NCBI GenBank assembly: GCA_022833215.1
Contig: JAIPUZ010000085.1
Location: 1-41,607 of the forward strand
Direction: 5' to 3'
DNA: 41,607 nucleotides
Source: Mesorhizobium sp.
Lineage (GTDB): Bacteria; Pseudomonadota; Alphaproteobacteria; Rhizobiales; Rhizobiaceae
This document shows positions 16,361 to 25,257 of the stretch, piece by piece. The notes beneath the pieces were generated by a model. That model saw only the letters and a program-made list of their open reading frames with translations, made no database searches and was not told where the DNA came from. A program made the translations under genes and the position numbers. Position 1 is the stretch's first letter. Every line of letters starts with the position of its first letter.

Positions 16361-17345
16361 CCTTGCGGTCTTCCTCGTCTTCCCGTTCCGGTGAGGGCTG
16401 CTGAGCCTGCGCTTCCCCGACCTCTTTCCGGCCTCGCGGCGCTTTCACATCGACCACGGATGAGCCGGGGCTGGTCGAAATCCGGGTGCGTGGTATTGTG
16501 GATTGACCCACGAACGATGCCCCTTGCGGAGCCGGGCCGCCGCAGCTGCATCCGGGTTCGACCGGAATGTCCAGCCGCCGGAACACCAGCGCCCGGGGCA
16601 GGTCGGCGTACCGTTTTCCGGTAACGGCGGAGATCATGTCGGCCGGGTTTGCGGACTTGCCTTCGCTGTAGAACATTTCCACACGCGTGCCCGGACATGC
16701 CGCCTCGCAGCGAGCCTGGTCGCGCTGGAAGTCGGCTGGCGTGCTCGATTTGGACATCGGGAAGAAGTAGCCGTCGCAGGTGCGCACGCACTGGGTGCGG
16801 TAAGGCCGGTTTCCCGGATAATACAGGGAGGAATTGCCAGTGCCGCGAACGACGACGCCGGCATTGGCCTGCGCCCCCGATACGTCATCCGTCGAAGCGG
16901 CGGCGGGGCTTTTTGCCGTCGCCGCATTCTTCTTCGGCCGGCATCCTTTTGTCTCCAGAGCCGCGAGAATGCGCGCACGGTCTGCCCGGCTGGCTCCCCC
17001 CTTGCCGAGTTGCGCACGCGTGGCCTGCAAGCTCTCCAGATTGGCCTGCATGCGTTTGATGGTGGCATTCAGTTCGCCGCATTGCGAGCCCGGGCGGCCG
17101 AAGAAGGAAAATCCGCAACCGGCACTGCGGGCGCGCTGGCCGGCTTTGGCAATCTGATCGCGCTGACGGACGATGGCATCGTCATATTTCTTCGTCGTGC
17201 GGCTGCCGGCGGAGGGCGAGGAGCGTACGAGTTCGGCTTCAAGCTGCCGGCATGAAGGGGCAGCCTCGGCGAACGAAAGCCAGCCGATTGCCAGCCCGAA
17301 AGCCGACAAGACCACTGTCGCCAGTCTGCAAACCGTACCCGCCAC
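16323..17345 (-). CDS. DUF2865 family exported protein
   Basis: A 340-residue protein of unknown function with a signal peptide (hydrophobic core to residue 28, WLSFAEAAP). A helical Cys-containing region (about 30-130: [41 protein letters not shown]) precedes the conserved DUF2865 core with [31 protein letters not shown] and [20 protein letters not shown] (about 175-235). The many cysteines fit a disulfide-bonded periplasmic protein (inference). The C-terminal 60 residues are charged and probably disordered. The start is GTG 17345 with GAGG upstream. Confidence 0.85.
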   Translation of the reverse strand: MAGTVCRLATVVLSAFGLAIGWLSFAEAAPSCRQLEAELVRSSPSAGSRTTKKYDDAIVRQRDQIAKAGQRARSAGCGFSFFGRPGSQCGELNATIKRMQANLESLQATRAQLGKGGASRADRARILAALETKGCRPKKNAATAKSPAAASTDDVSGAQANAGVVVRGTGNSSLYYPGNRPYRTQCVRTCDGYFFPMSKSSTPADFQRDQARCEAACPGTRVEMFYSEGKSANPADMISAVTGKRYADLPRALVFRRLDIPVEPGCSCGGPAPQGASFVGQSTIPRTRISTSPGSSVVDVKAPRGRKEVGEAQAQQPSPEREDEEDRKVRVVGPTFLPDP

Positions 17346-17411
17346 TCAAACCTCGCTGCCCACTGCAGGAGCGTCAAAGTAGCAATGGCGGGTTAATTCC
17401 GGCTTGACGGA

Positions 17412-19760
17412 CTATTCCGAAGCGGCCGCCAGCAGGGCATCCACGTCGACGGTCACCTGCGCCTTCTGGGCCGCCTCGACCACGGCGATCGCGGTCATGT
17501 TGACCACGCCCCGCGAGGTCACGGACGGCGTGAGGATGTGCGCGGGCATGGCGGCGCCAAGCAGGATCGGGCCGACATGCAGCGCATCCATCATCTGCTT
17601 GACGGTCGCCATGGCGATATTCGCCGAATCCAGATTGGGGAAGACCAGCAGGTTGGCTTCTCCCTTCAGCCGCGAATGCGGATACACGCGCTGGCGCAAC
17701 ATTGGCGACAGGGCGGAATCGGCATTCATCTCGCCATCGCATTCGAGGTCGGGCGCAATCTCGTGGATGATCTCGGCGGCGCGCCGCATCTTGTGGGCGC
17801 TGGGCGTATCGCGCGAGCCGAAATCCGAATGCGACAGCAATGCCGCCTTCGGTTCGATGCCGAATCGGCGGATTTCTTCCGCCGCAAGCACGGTCATTTC
17901 CGCGATCTCTTCGGCCGACGGATCGACCGTCACATAGGTATCCGTGAAGAACAGGGGGCCGCGCTGGGTGATCAGCATGGAAAGCGTGGAAAGATCGCGA
18001 TCCCTGATACCGGGGCGCGGGCCGATGATGAGCGAGACGTTGCGCAGATGTTTGCCGAAGCGGCCTTCCAGACCGCACAGCATGGCGTCGCCGTCGCCGC
18101 GTTGCAGGGCAAGGGCCGCAATCACCGTGTTGTCGGTGCGCACCATGGTGCGGGCGGCCTCCTGCGTCACGCCGCGCCGGCCCGCGATCTCGATCAGCAG
18201 ATCGACATAGTTGCGATAACGGGGATCGTCCTCAGGGTTGATGAGCTCGAAATCCTCACCGGCGCGGATGCGCAGCCCATAGCGCCTGAGGCGCACGTCC
18301 ACGACATGCGGGCGTCCGATCAGGATCGGCCTTGCGATGCCTTCCTCGATCACCACCTGCGTGGCGCGCAGCACCCGCTCATCCTCGCCATCGGCATAGA
18401 CGATGCGGTTTTTCGCCGAGGTCCGTGCGGCCGAGAAGACGGGCTTCATGACGAGGCCGGACCGGAAGACGAAGCGGTTCAGCTTGTCGATATAGGCCGG
18501 GAAATCGGTGATCGGCCGCGTGGCGACGCCGGTCTCGCAGGCCGCCTTCGCAACAGCCGGCGCTATGCGCAGGATGAGGCGGGGGTCGAAGGGCGAGGGA
18601 ATCAGGAACTCCGGCCCGAACATCGGCGTTTCGCTGGAATAGGCGCGCGCTGCGACGTCGGATGGCTCTTCGCGGGCCAGACCGGCGATGGCGCGCACCG
18701 CTGCCATCTTCATCTCTTCGTTGATGGCCCTGGCGCCACAGTCCAGCGCTCCACGGAAAATATAAGGAAAACACAGTACGTTGTTGACCTGATTGGGATA
18801 ATCGGATCTGCCCGTGCAGATCATGGCATCCGGCCGCGCTTCTCTGGCAACTTCCGGCATGATCTCGGGCGAAGGGTTTGCAAGCGCCAGAACCAGCGGC
18901 TTGTCGGCCATCAGCTTCAGGAGATCGGGCGTGAGAACGCCAGCGGCCGAAAGGCCGAGGAAAACGTCCGCACCACGGATCACGTCGGCCAGCTTGCGGG
19001 CCTTGGTGTCCTTGACATAGGGCTCCTTCCACCGGTCCATCTCCTCAGTGCGCCCCTTGTAGGCGACGCCGAAGCGGTCCGTGACCCAGATGTTCTCGAT
19101 CTTCGCGCCGAGGGAAACCAGCAGGTTGAGGCAGGCGAGCGCCGCCGCGCCAGCACCGGAGGTGACGATCTTGACGTCCCCGATCTTCTTTTCCGCGATC
19201 TCCAGCCCGTTGAGGATGGCGGCTGCCACGATGATGGCCGTCCCATGCTGGTCGTCATGGAAGACGGGGATATTCATCTTCGCCTTAAGCCGCTCCTCGA
19301 CCTCGAAGCACTCAGGCGCCTTGATGTCCTCGAGATTGATGCCGCCGAAGGTCGGCTCCAGCGTTGCGATGGTGTCGACCATCTGGTCGATTTCGGGTGC
19401 GTCGATCTCGATGTCGAACACGTCGATCCCGGCGAATTTCTTGAACAGGACGGCCTTGCCTTCCATCACCGGCTTGGAAGCCAGCGGGCCGATATTGCCG
19501 AGGCCGAGCACCGCCGTGCCGTTGGAGACCACGCCAACGAGATTCGCACGGGTGGTGTAGATGGCGGCCGATTCGGGATTTTCCTGAATTTCGAGGCAGG
19601 GTGCCGCCACGCCCGGCGAATAGGCCAGCGCAAGGTCTCGCTGATTGCCCAAAGCCTTGGTGGCCTGGATTTCCAGCTTTCCGGGAACGGGATACTGGTG
19701 GAAGAACAGCGCTGCCTCCTCGATGTCGGAGCGTGTTCTCTTGCCGTTGCCGTTGTCCAT
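17412..19760 (-). CDS. maeB: malic enzyme fused to a phosphotransacetylase-like domain
   Basis: A 782-residue enzyme that decarboxylates malate to pyruvate, making NAD(P)H and linking the TCA cycle to gluconeogenesis or acetyl-CoA supply. The malic enzyme part (about 1-430) has [13 protein letters not shown], the metal-binding [17 protein letters not shown] with [11 protein letters not shown], and the nucleotide fold [15 protein letters not shown]. From about 450 a phosphotransacetylase-like domain follows ([17 protein letters not shown] ... [13 protein letters not shown]); in rhizobial malic enzymes it is thought to be regulatory rather than catalytic. Coenzyme preference (the dme or tme type of rhizobia) cannot be fixed by eye. 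AGGGGG lies upstream of ATG 19760. Confidence 0.94.
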   Translation of the reverse strand: MDNGNGKRTRSDIEEAALFFHQYPVPGKLEIQATKALGNQRDLALAYSPGVAAPCLEIQENPESAAIYTTRANLVGVVSNGTAVLGLGNIGPLASKPVMEGKAVLFKKFAGIDVFDIEIDAPEIDQMVDTIATLEPTFGGINLEDIKAPECFEVEERLKAKMNIPVFHDDQHGTAIIVAAAILNGLEIAEKKIGDVKIVTSGAGAAALACLNLLVSLGAKIENIWVTDRFGVAYKGRTEEMDRWKEPYVKDTKARKLADVIRGADVFLGLSAAGVLTPDLLKLMADKPLVLALANPSPEIMPEVAREARPDAMICTGRSDYPNQVNNVLCFPYIFRGALDCGARAINEEMKMAAVRAIAGLAREEPSDVAARAYSSETPMFGPEFLIPSPFDPRLILRIAPAVAKAACETGVATRPITDFPAYIDKLNRFVFRSGLVMKPVFSAARTSAKNRIVYADGEDERVLRATQVVIEEGIARPILIGRPHVVDVRLRRYGLRIRAGEDFELINPEDDPRYRNYVDLLIEIAGRRGVTQEAARTMVRTDNTVIAALALQRGDGDAMLCGLEGRFGKHLRNVSLIIGPRPGIRDRDLSTLSMLITQRGPLFFTDTYVTVDPSAEEIAEMTVLAAEEIRRFGIEPKAALLSHSDFGSRDTPSAHKMRRAAEIIHEIAPDLECDGEMNADSALSPMLRQRVYPHSRLKGEANLLVFPNLDSANIAMATVKQMMDALHVGPILLGAAMPAHILTPSVTSRGVVNMTAIAVVEAAQKAQVTVDVDALLAAASE

Positions 19761-19863
19761 GAAAGCGGTCCCCCTGAGTCAGTGCGACAGGTGTTTTAGC
19801 ACGCACCATGGCAATTGCGAGGCAGAGGCGAATCCGGGTGCGGTAAAGTTGGATCGGAAGCGG

Positions 19864-20847
19864 TTATCCCCACAGTTGAGGCGTCGGCGGGAAGACCGTG
19901 GAGCCTCGATATTCAAGGCCGGGCTGGCGATCCCGCGCCAGCAGGAGCGGTCCGTCGAGGTCGACGAAATCGGCGCCCTGCGCCAGCAGGACTGCGGGCG
20001 CCATGGCCAATGACGTTCCGACCATGCAGCCAACCATGATCTTCAGGCCGAGCTCGCGGGCGCGGTCACGCAGCAGCAGCGCTGCAGTCAGACCTCCGGC
20101 CTTGTCGAGCTTGATGTTGACGGCGTCATAAAGGCCGGCAAGCGCATCCAGATCGGCAGCCTGGTGCACGCTTTCGTCGGCGCAGACCGGCACGGGATGG
20201 GCGATTCGGCGCAGGATCGCATCCTGTCCGGCCGGCAGGGGCTGCTCCACCAGGGCCACGCCGAGTTCGGCAGCCGCTGCGAGGTTCCGCTCCACATCGG
20301 CGTCTGTCCAGCCTTCATTGGCGTCGATGACGAGCCGGCTCAGCGGGGCGGCGTCGCGTACTGCGCGAATGCGCGCGATATCGTCGCCACCGCCACCGAT
20401 CTTGACCTTGAGAAGCGGTCGGCCGGCATTGAGCCGCGCCTGCCGGGCCATGGCTTCAGGTTCGCCAAGCGAAAGGGTGTATGCGGTTTCCAGCGGCCCG
20501 GCCCGGGGAGCGATGATGCTTGCCACCGTTCGTCCCGAAGCCTTGGCTTCCAGATCCCACAGGGCGCAATCCACGGCGTTGCGCGCAGCACCAGCGGGCA
20601 TGGCGTCGAGAAGGGACGGGCGATCGAGGCCCGAGGCGATTTGCGCGGCGATTTCTTCGATGGCGGCCCGGACACCCTCTATCGATTCGCCGTAGCGCGT
20701 GTAGGGAACGCATTCTCCGCGTCCGGTGTTTTCGCCATCCCGGATCGTGCAGGTCACCACTTCCGCTTCGGTCTTCGAGCCCCGCGAAATGGTGAAACTT
20801 CCGGCTATGGGGAATTTTCCGACCTCGACTGAAATGACACGCGCCAT
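19864..20847 (-). CDS. dgcA: dipeptide epimerase / N-acetyl-D-glutamate racemase-like enolase
   Basis: A 327-residue enolase-superfamily protein of the muconate-lactonizing subgroup. The catalytic lysines fit dipeptide epimerases: KVKIGG (KxK) and NIKLDKAGG. Mg2+ ligands are in LVIDANEGW, VALVEQPL and CADESV. Family members epimerise L-Ala-D/L-Glu from murein or racemise N-acetyl-D-glutamate (DgcA); which applies here is inference, and the symbol is tentative. ATG 20847 (MARVISVEVG) is preferred, with GGGAGA upstream. It is divergent from the MCE operon across 78 bp. Confidence 0.85.
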   Translation of the reverse strand: MARVISVEVGKFPIAGSFTISRGSKTEAEVVTCTIRDGENTGRGECVPYTRYGESIEGVRAAIEEIAAQIASGLDRPSLLDAMPAGAARNAVDCALWDLEAKASGRTVASIIAPRAGPLETAYTLSLGEPEAMARQARLNAGRPLLKVKIGGGGDDIARIRAVRDAAPLSRLVIDANEGWTDADVERNLAAAAELGVALVEQPLPAGQDAILRRIAHPVPVCADESVHQAADLDALAGLYDAVNIKLDKAGGLTAALLLRDRARELGLKIMVGCMVGTSLAMAPAVLLAQGADFVDLDGPLLLARDRQPGLEYRGSTVFPPTPQLWG

Positions 20848-20925
20848 ATGTTTCTTTCTCCCGGGCAGCCGAAGGAGGCTGCCTGCAAATCGACAGTCCG
20901 GCATTGCCGGGTTAAACAGGGTGCC

Positions 20926-22113
20926 ATGTTGACCATCGGCAAACGCGACGCAAGCGCAGCGAAGGCAGGAGACGACACGCACCGCCCGCGTGTCGATCTC
21001 GGCGAGCGCGATGGCGAGATGGTCTGCACGCTTTCGGGAACCTGGACAACGCGCACCGTGGCCGATGTCGACGGCGAAATGCGCAAGGCGGAGCGCCGCT
21101 CTTCAGGGCAGGCTCTTGTCGTCGATCTCTCGGGCATCGAAAAACTCGATACGGCTGGCGCCTGGCTGATCGACCGGCTGGTTTCAGCCCATGAAAGGCA
21201 GGGAGGCCAGGTTCGCGTGGCCGGCCAGAGCGATGCAGCGGCAATATTGCTGGAAGCGGTAGGCGAGATTTCCAGAGGCAAGACGGACGCCGCTCCGGAA
21301 CCGTCGGTCAACATCATGATCCGGTTTCTGGAAACAGTCGGCCGTGGCGTCTATTCCATGCGCGACGACTTTATCGCCGGCATGAACATTCTGGGTGCGA
21401 CCATTCGGGGCGCGCAGATGAAGCTTGGCCGTGGCCATGCCGTGAACCCGGCGGCGATATTCAACCAGATCGACCGCATGGGGGTGGGCGCCATTCCGGT
21501 GGTGTTCCTGATGTCGTCGATCGTGGGCGCCATCGTCGCTCAGCAGGGGGCCTATCAGCTCAGCTACTTCGGCGCCGATATTTTCGTGGTCGATCTGGTC
21601 GGCGTGCTGGTGCTGCGCGAGCTTGGCGTGCTGTTGACGGCCATCATGATCGCCGGCCGCTCCGGCAGCGCCATCACGGCCGAGATCGGCTCGATGAAAA
21701 TGCGCGAGGAGATCGACGCGCTGAAGGTGATCGGCCTCAACCCCATCGGGGTTCTGGTATTCCCGCGTCTGGTGGCGCTGGTGATCGCGCTGCCCTGTCT
21801 CACCATCCTGGCGAATTTCGCCGCGCTTGGCGGTGGCATACTGGCGGCCTGGCTTTATTCGGACATTCCGCCCGCCGCCTTTATCGACAGGCTGCGCGTT
21901 GCCATCGACGTCAGCACCATATCGGCGGGCCTCATCAAGGCCCCGTTCATGGCCATTATCATCGGCACGATTGCCTCGGTCGAGGGCATGAAGGTGGGGG
22001 GCAGCGCGGAATCCCTCGGCCGGCAGGTCACGACTTCGGTGGTGAAGGCGATCTTCGTCGTCATCGTGCTGGACGGGCTTTTCGCCATGTTCTACGCGGC
22101 AATCGATTTCTGA
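20926..22113 (+). CDS. MlaE-type ABC permease with N-terminal STAS domain
   Basis: A 395-residue inner-membrane subunit of an MCE/Mla-type lipid transporter. Residues about 20-120 form a STAS domain (VVDLSGIEKLDTAGAWLIDRLV), and about 135-395 the MlaE permease with family motifs VGVLVLRELGVLLTAIMIAGRSGSAITAEIGSMKMREEIDAL. In E. coli the STAS protein MlaB is a separate subunit; here it is fused. First gene of a four-gene operon with the ATPase 1 bp downstream. ATG 20926 is chosen because the upstream in-frame codons overlap the divergent gene's leader. Confidence 0.92.
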   Translation: MLTIGKRDASAAKAGDDTHRPRVDLGERDGEMVCTLSGTWTTRTVADVDGEMRKAERRSSGQALVVDLSGIEKLDTAGAWLIDRLVSAHERQGGQVRVAGQSDAAAILLEAVGEISRGKTDAAPEPSVNIMIRFLETVGRGVYSMRDDFIAGMNILGATIRGAQMKLGRGHAVNPAAIFNQIDRMGVGAIPVVFLMSSIVGAIVAQQGAYQLSYFGADIFVVDLVGVLVLRELGVLLTAIMIAGRSGSAITAEIGSMKMREEIDALKVIGLNPIGVLVFPRLVALVIALPCLTILANFAALGGGILAAWLYSDIPPAAFIDRLRVAIDVSTISAGLIKAPFMAIIIGTIASVEGMKVGGSAESLGRQVTTSVVKAIFVVIVLDGLFAMFYAAIDF

Positions 22114-22114
22114 G

Positions 22115-22933
22115 ATGGTGGCGGTGATCGCAAATCCGGTGCAACGGCCTCAGGCGGAAGAGCAGGGCGAAATCGTTCTGTCGGCGCAGGACATCACGGT
22201 CGCCTTCGGCCCCAGGACCGTGCTGGAAAACCTGTCGCTCGAGGTGCGGCGCGGCGAAATTCTCGGCTTCGTCGGTGCATCCGGCTCCGGCAAGTCGGTG
22301 TTGCTGCGGACGGTTCTGGGTCTCACACCCAAGCGCTCAGGCACAATCCGCCTGTTCGGGGTCGATGTCGACAAAACCAGCGACGCCGAGCAAATGCGGA
22401 TCGATATGCGCCTTGGCGTGTTGTTCCAGCACGGCGCGCTGTTTTCGGCGCTGACCGTTCTGGAAAATGTGCAGGTGCCGATGCGCGAATATCTGGACCT
22501 GCCGCGAAAGCTCATGGACGAACTGGCAATGCTGAAGATCGAACTGGTGGGACTGCCCGCGGATGCGGCTTACAAGTTTCCGTCCGAGCTTTCCGGCGGC
22601 ATGATCAAGCGTGCGGCCCTGGCGCGGGCGCTGGCGCTCGATCCCGACATCGTCTTCCTCGATGAGCCGACCTCGGGACTGGACCCCATCGGCGCGGCGG
22701 AGTTCGATGAACTTGTCATCAAGCTGCGCGATACGATGGGCCTTACCGTCTATATGGTGACGCACGATCTCGATTCGCTTTTCACCGCCTGCGACCGGAT
22801 CGCGGTTCTGGGCAGGAAGCGCGTCATCGTCGAAGGTACGATCGAAGATATGCTCAGGAGCGAAGAACCGTGGGTAAAGTCCTATTTCCGCGGAAAACGC
22901 GCCCGTCAGCTTGATCTCAAAGGCCGTGCATAG
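22115..22933 (+). CDS. MlaF-type ABC ATPase
   Basis: A 272-residue cytosolic ATPase that powers the MlaE-type permease. Walker A GASGSGKSVLL, signature ELSGGMIKRAALARAL, Walker B DIVFLDEPTSGLDP and switch His in MVTHDLDSL are intact. It follows the permease stop codon by 1 bp and precedes the MCE gene by 14 bp, so the three are clearly cotranscribed. The MlaF class (short, Mce-linked) fits better than general importer ATPases. Confidence 0.93.
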   Translation: MVAVIANPVQRPQAEEQGEIVLSAQDITVAFGPRTVLENLSLEVRRGEILGFVGASGSGKSVLLRTVLGLTPKRSGTIRLFGVDVDKTSDAEQMRIDMRLGVLFQHGALFSALTVLENVQVPMREYLDLPRKLMDELAMLKIELVGLPADAAYKFPSELSGGMIKRAALARALALDPDIVFLDEPTSGLDPIGAAEFDELVIKLRDTMGLTVYMVTHDLDSLFTACDRIAVLGRKRVIVEGTIEDMLRSEEPWVKSYFRGKRARQLDLKGRA

Positions 22934-22947
22934 CGATAAGTGATGTA

Positions 22948-24321
22948 ATGGAAACAAGAGCCAACTACGTCATCGTCGGCATCTTCACTCTGGTGGCGAT
23001 TCTTGCCGCGTTCGGTTTCGTCTACTGGACGGCGGCGATCGGCGAGCGTGGCGAGACCGTGATGGTGCGCGTGCGCATTCCCGGCTCCGCCTCGGGGCTG
23101 GGCCGCGGCAGCTTCGTGCTGTTCAACGGCGTGAAGGTGGGCGACGTGCGGCGCGTCTATATCGACGTGGAAAATCCGAGTGTCGCCATTGCGGATGCCG
23201 AGATCGACCGTCTGACACCCATCACCCGTTCGACACAGGCCGACATCGGTCTGGCGGGTCTGACGGGGCAGGCGAATATCGAGCTCAAGGGCGCCAACCG
23301 CGACGAGCCCAAGCTTCTGGACGAGGCCGAGGCCGAGGACAGGATTGCCGAGATCACCGCAAACCCCTCGGCCGTGACCAATCTGCTGCAAACCGCGCAG
23401 GACATCTTCTCGCGTGCCGACAAGGTGCTGTCCGAGCTGGAAGGCTTCACCACCGATGTGCGCGGACCTTTGACGCAGACCGTTCAGAACGCCCAGAAAT
23501 TCTCGGACGCCTTGGCCAACAATGCCGACTCCATCGACAAATTCCTGAGCAGTGTCAGCGGTTTGTCCGAGGAGCTTCAGGGCGTTTCAGGCAAGCTCGA
23601 CGGTACCATCAAGGCCGCCGAGGGCCTGCTCAATTCCATCGATCAGGACCGGGTCAAACAGATCGTCACCAATATCGACGACTTCACGAAGAACCTGAAC
23701 CGGTCCGGCGAAAAGTTCGACGATGTCATAGAAGGGGTCGACAAGGCCGTCGCGTCGATAAACGAGTTTGCGCAACGCACCCAGACAACGTTGGCCAAGG
23801 TAGATGGCGTGCTCGATAGCGTCGATCCGAAGGATGTTCGCGAAGCACTGGCGAATATCCGCACCGCCAGCGAAAACGCCAATAAGGCTGCGGCGGATGT
23901 CGCGCAGGTTACGGAGAAATTCAGCAACCGGGCGGATGACATCGACCAGACGATCTCGGACGCGCAGCAATTGGCCGAGCGGCTCAACAACGCCTCGGTT
24001 CGGGTCGATGGCATTCTGGCCAAGGTCGACAATCTTCTGGGTTCGGATCAGGCCGACGGCGTGATGGCCGATGCGCGCGAGACGCTGAAATCGTTCAGGC
24101 AGGTTGCCGACACGCTCAATGCGCGACTTGGCACGATCACCGCCAATCTGGAGCGTTTCTCCGGCAAGGGCCTGCAAAATGTCGAGGCGCTGGTGAATGA
24201 CAGCCGCCGTTCCATCAACCGGATCGAGCAGGCGGTCTCCGACCTGCAGCGCAACCCGCAGCGCATCCTGTCCGGCGGTGACGGTGAGGTCAGGCAGTAT
24301 GACGGAAGGGTGCGCCGTTGA
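22948..24321 (+). CDS. MCE-domain substrate-binding protein (MlaD-like)
   Basis: A 457-residue protein anchored in the inner membrane by one N-terminal helix (about residues 7-30), with an MCE domain at about 38-115 (VRVRIPGSASGLGRGSFVLFNGVKVGDVRRVYID). In this family MCE domains form hexameric rings that carry lipids across the periplasm. Residues 130-440 are a long helical, coiled-coil-like region with repeating heptads rich in Asn, Asp and Ala. This is much longer than E. coli MlaD (about 180 aa), which suggests a tube or needle rather than a simple ring (inference). Confidence 0.92.
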   Translation: METRANYVIVGIFTLVAILAAFGFVYWTAAIGERGETVMVRVRIPGSASGLGRGSFVLFNGVKVGDVRRVYIDVENPSVAIADAEIDRLTPITRSTQADIGLAGLTGQANIELKGANRDEPKLLDEAEAEDRIAEITANPSAVTNLLQTAQDIFSRADKVLSELEGFTTDVRGPLTQTVQNAQKFSDALANNADSIDKFLSSVSGLSEELQGVSGKLDGTIKAAEGLLNSIDQDRVKQIVTNIDDFTKNLNRSGEKFDDVIEGVDKAVASINEFAQRTQTTLAKVDGVLDSVDPKDVREALANIRTASENANKAAADVAQVTEKFSNRADDIDQTISDAQQLAERLNNASVRVDGILAKVDNLLGSDQADGVMADARETLKSFRQVADTLNARLGTITANLERFSGKGLQNVEALVNDSRRSINRIEQAVSDLQRNPQRILSGGDGEVRQYDGRVRR

Positions 24322-24415
24322 TGTCGTTTCATTTCCGGTTTGAAGAACCGTCCGCAATCAGCCGGATTCTGTCGGGAACTGAGCCTCTGAAGGCGGGGTG
24401 CGCATCGTGGGTTCC

Positions 24416-25003
24416 ATGAAATTTCGTTTCATCGTCATGCTGCTGGCCGGTACGGTCGCGGGCTGCGCGGCTTTGCCCGGCGGCGGTCCGGCGCCGCTGG
24501 ATACCTTTGAGCTTTCCGCTGCGAGCGTCGACGCTGCCAGCCGCAGCCGACGCCAGATACTGATCGCCGAGCCTCCGGCGCTGAAGGCATTCGACGGCCA
24601 GAATATCGTCATCAAGCCGTCGGATGGATCGATCCAGTATCTCAAGGGAGCGCAATGGGCTGACCGTCTGCCTTTGATGGTCCAGGCGCGGCTGGCCGAG
24701 ACGTTCCAGCGTTCGGGCCGTTTCGCAGGGGTCGGCAAGCCGGGCGAGGGGCTTGCGATCGATTATCAGGTGATTGCCGAAATCCGTTCCTTCGAGGTGC
24801 GTGTGTCGGGCGGCGAGCGGGCCGTGGTGGAACTGTTCGTACGTCTCCTCAACGATCGCACCGGCGAGGTGAGGGCAGGGCAGAGCTTTACCGCCTCGGC
24901 ACCCGTCTCGGGCACCGGCAATCAGGCCTATGTCGCGGCGCTCGACCGCGCCTTCCGCGATGCGGCGGCACAGATCGTTGGCTGGACCGCAGGCATCATC
25001 TGA
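24416..25003 (+). CDS. ABC-type transport auxiliary lipoprotein (PqiC-like)
   Basis: A 195-residue lipoprotein: hydrophobic signal and lipobox VAGC (Cys near residue 17), then a domain of the ABC-type transport auxiliary lipoprotein family (segments QILIAEPPALKAFDGQNIVIKPSDGSIQYLKGAQWADRLP and LLNDRTGEVRAGQSF). PqiC-like proteins sit in the outer membrane and partner MCE proteins. It follows the MCE gene by less than 100 bp. In-frame GTG codons at 24398 and 24407 are alternative starts; the AAGGCGGGG at 24390-24398 is best spaced for 24407. Confidence 0.85.
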   Translation: MKFRFIVMLLAGTVAGCAALPGGGPAPLDTFELSAASVDAASRSRRQILIAEPPALKAFDGQNIVIKPSDGSIQYLKGAQWADRLPLMVQARLAETFQRSGRFAGVGKPGEGLAIDYQVIAEIRSFEVRVSGGERAVVELFVRLLNDRTGEVRAGQSFTASAPVSGTGNQAYVAALDRAFRDAAAQIVGWTAGII

Positions 25004-25004
25004 A

Positions 25005-25195
25005 GCGTATTCCCCCGAATCACGTCGCCCGAAACTGGGAACCGGCTTCGGGATAACGATATGCATAAAAAAGAACCTGAAGCGTGAGGCGCAAACCTGA
25101 AAGATCGCGACACGCGCTTTTAAGACGTGGACCGATTCCGGGATCGCGACACGACTGAGAAAAAGTATCTGAAAGGCGTGATCCGCTTCAGATGG
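25005..25195. repeat. degenerate rhizobial intergenic mosaic repeat
   Basis: The stretch with CCCGAAACTGGGAACCGG, ATAACGATATGCAT and AACCTGAAGCG matches, from memory, a repeat family common between genes of Mesorhizobium-like genomes. A 12-bp direct repeat, GATCGCGACACG, occurs at 25103 and 25142. It contains no gene and lies after the lipoprotein gene. Family assignment is recall, not a database match. Confidence 0.55.
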
Positions 25196-25206
25196 ATGTC
25201 GTCAGA

Positions 25207-25236
25207 AAATAAAAAGGGCGGATCCTGCGATCCGCC
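25207..25236 (-). terminator. intrinsic terminator of the DEAD-box helicase gene
   Basis: Minus strand: GGCGGATC-GCAG-GATCCGCC followed by CTTTTTATTTT. The stem is perfect and the site lies 22 bp beyond the helicase stop codon. Confidence 0.85.
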
Positions 25237-25257
25237 TTCCTCCGGGAAATGTTCCTG

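Noticed and set aside
17538-19799. A 753-codon plus-strand frame opposite the malic enzyme
   Set aside because: It is the mirror of a clear enzyme gene in high-GC DNA; the protein is His/Arg/Asp-rich with no domain.
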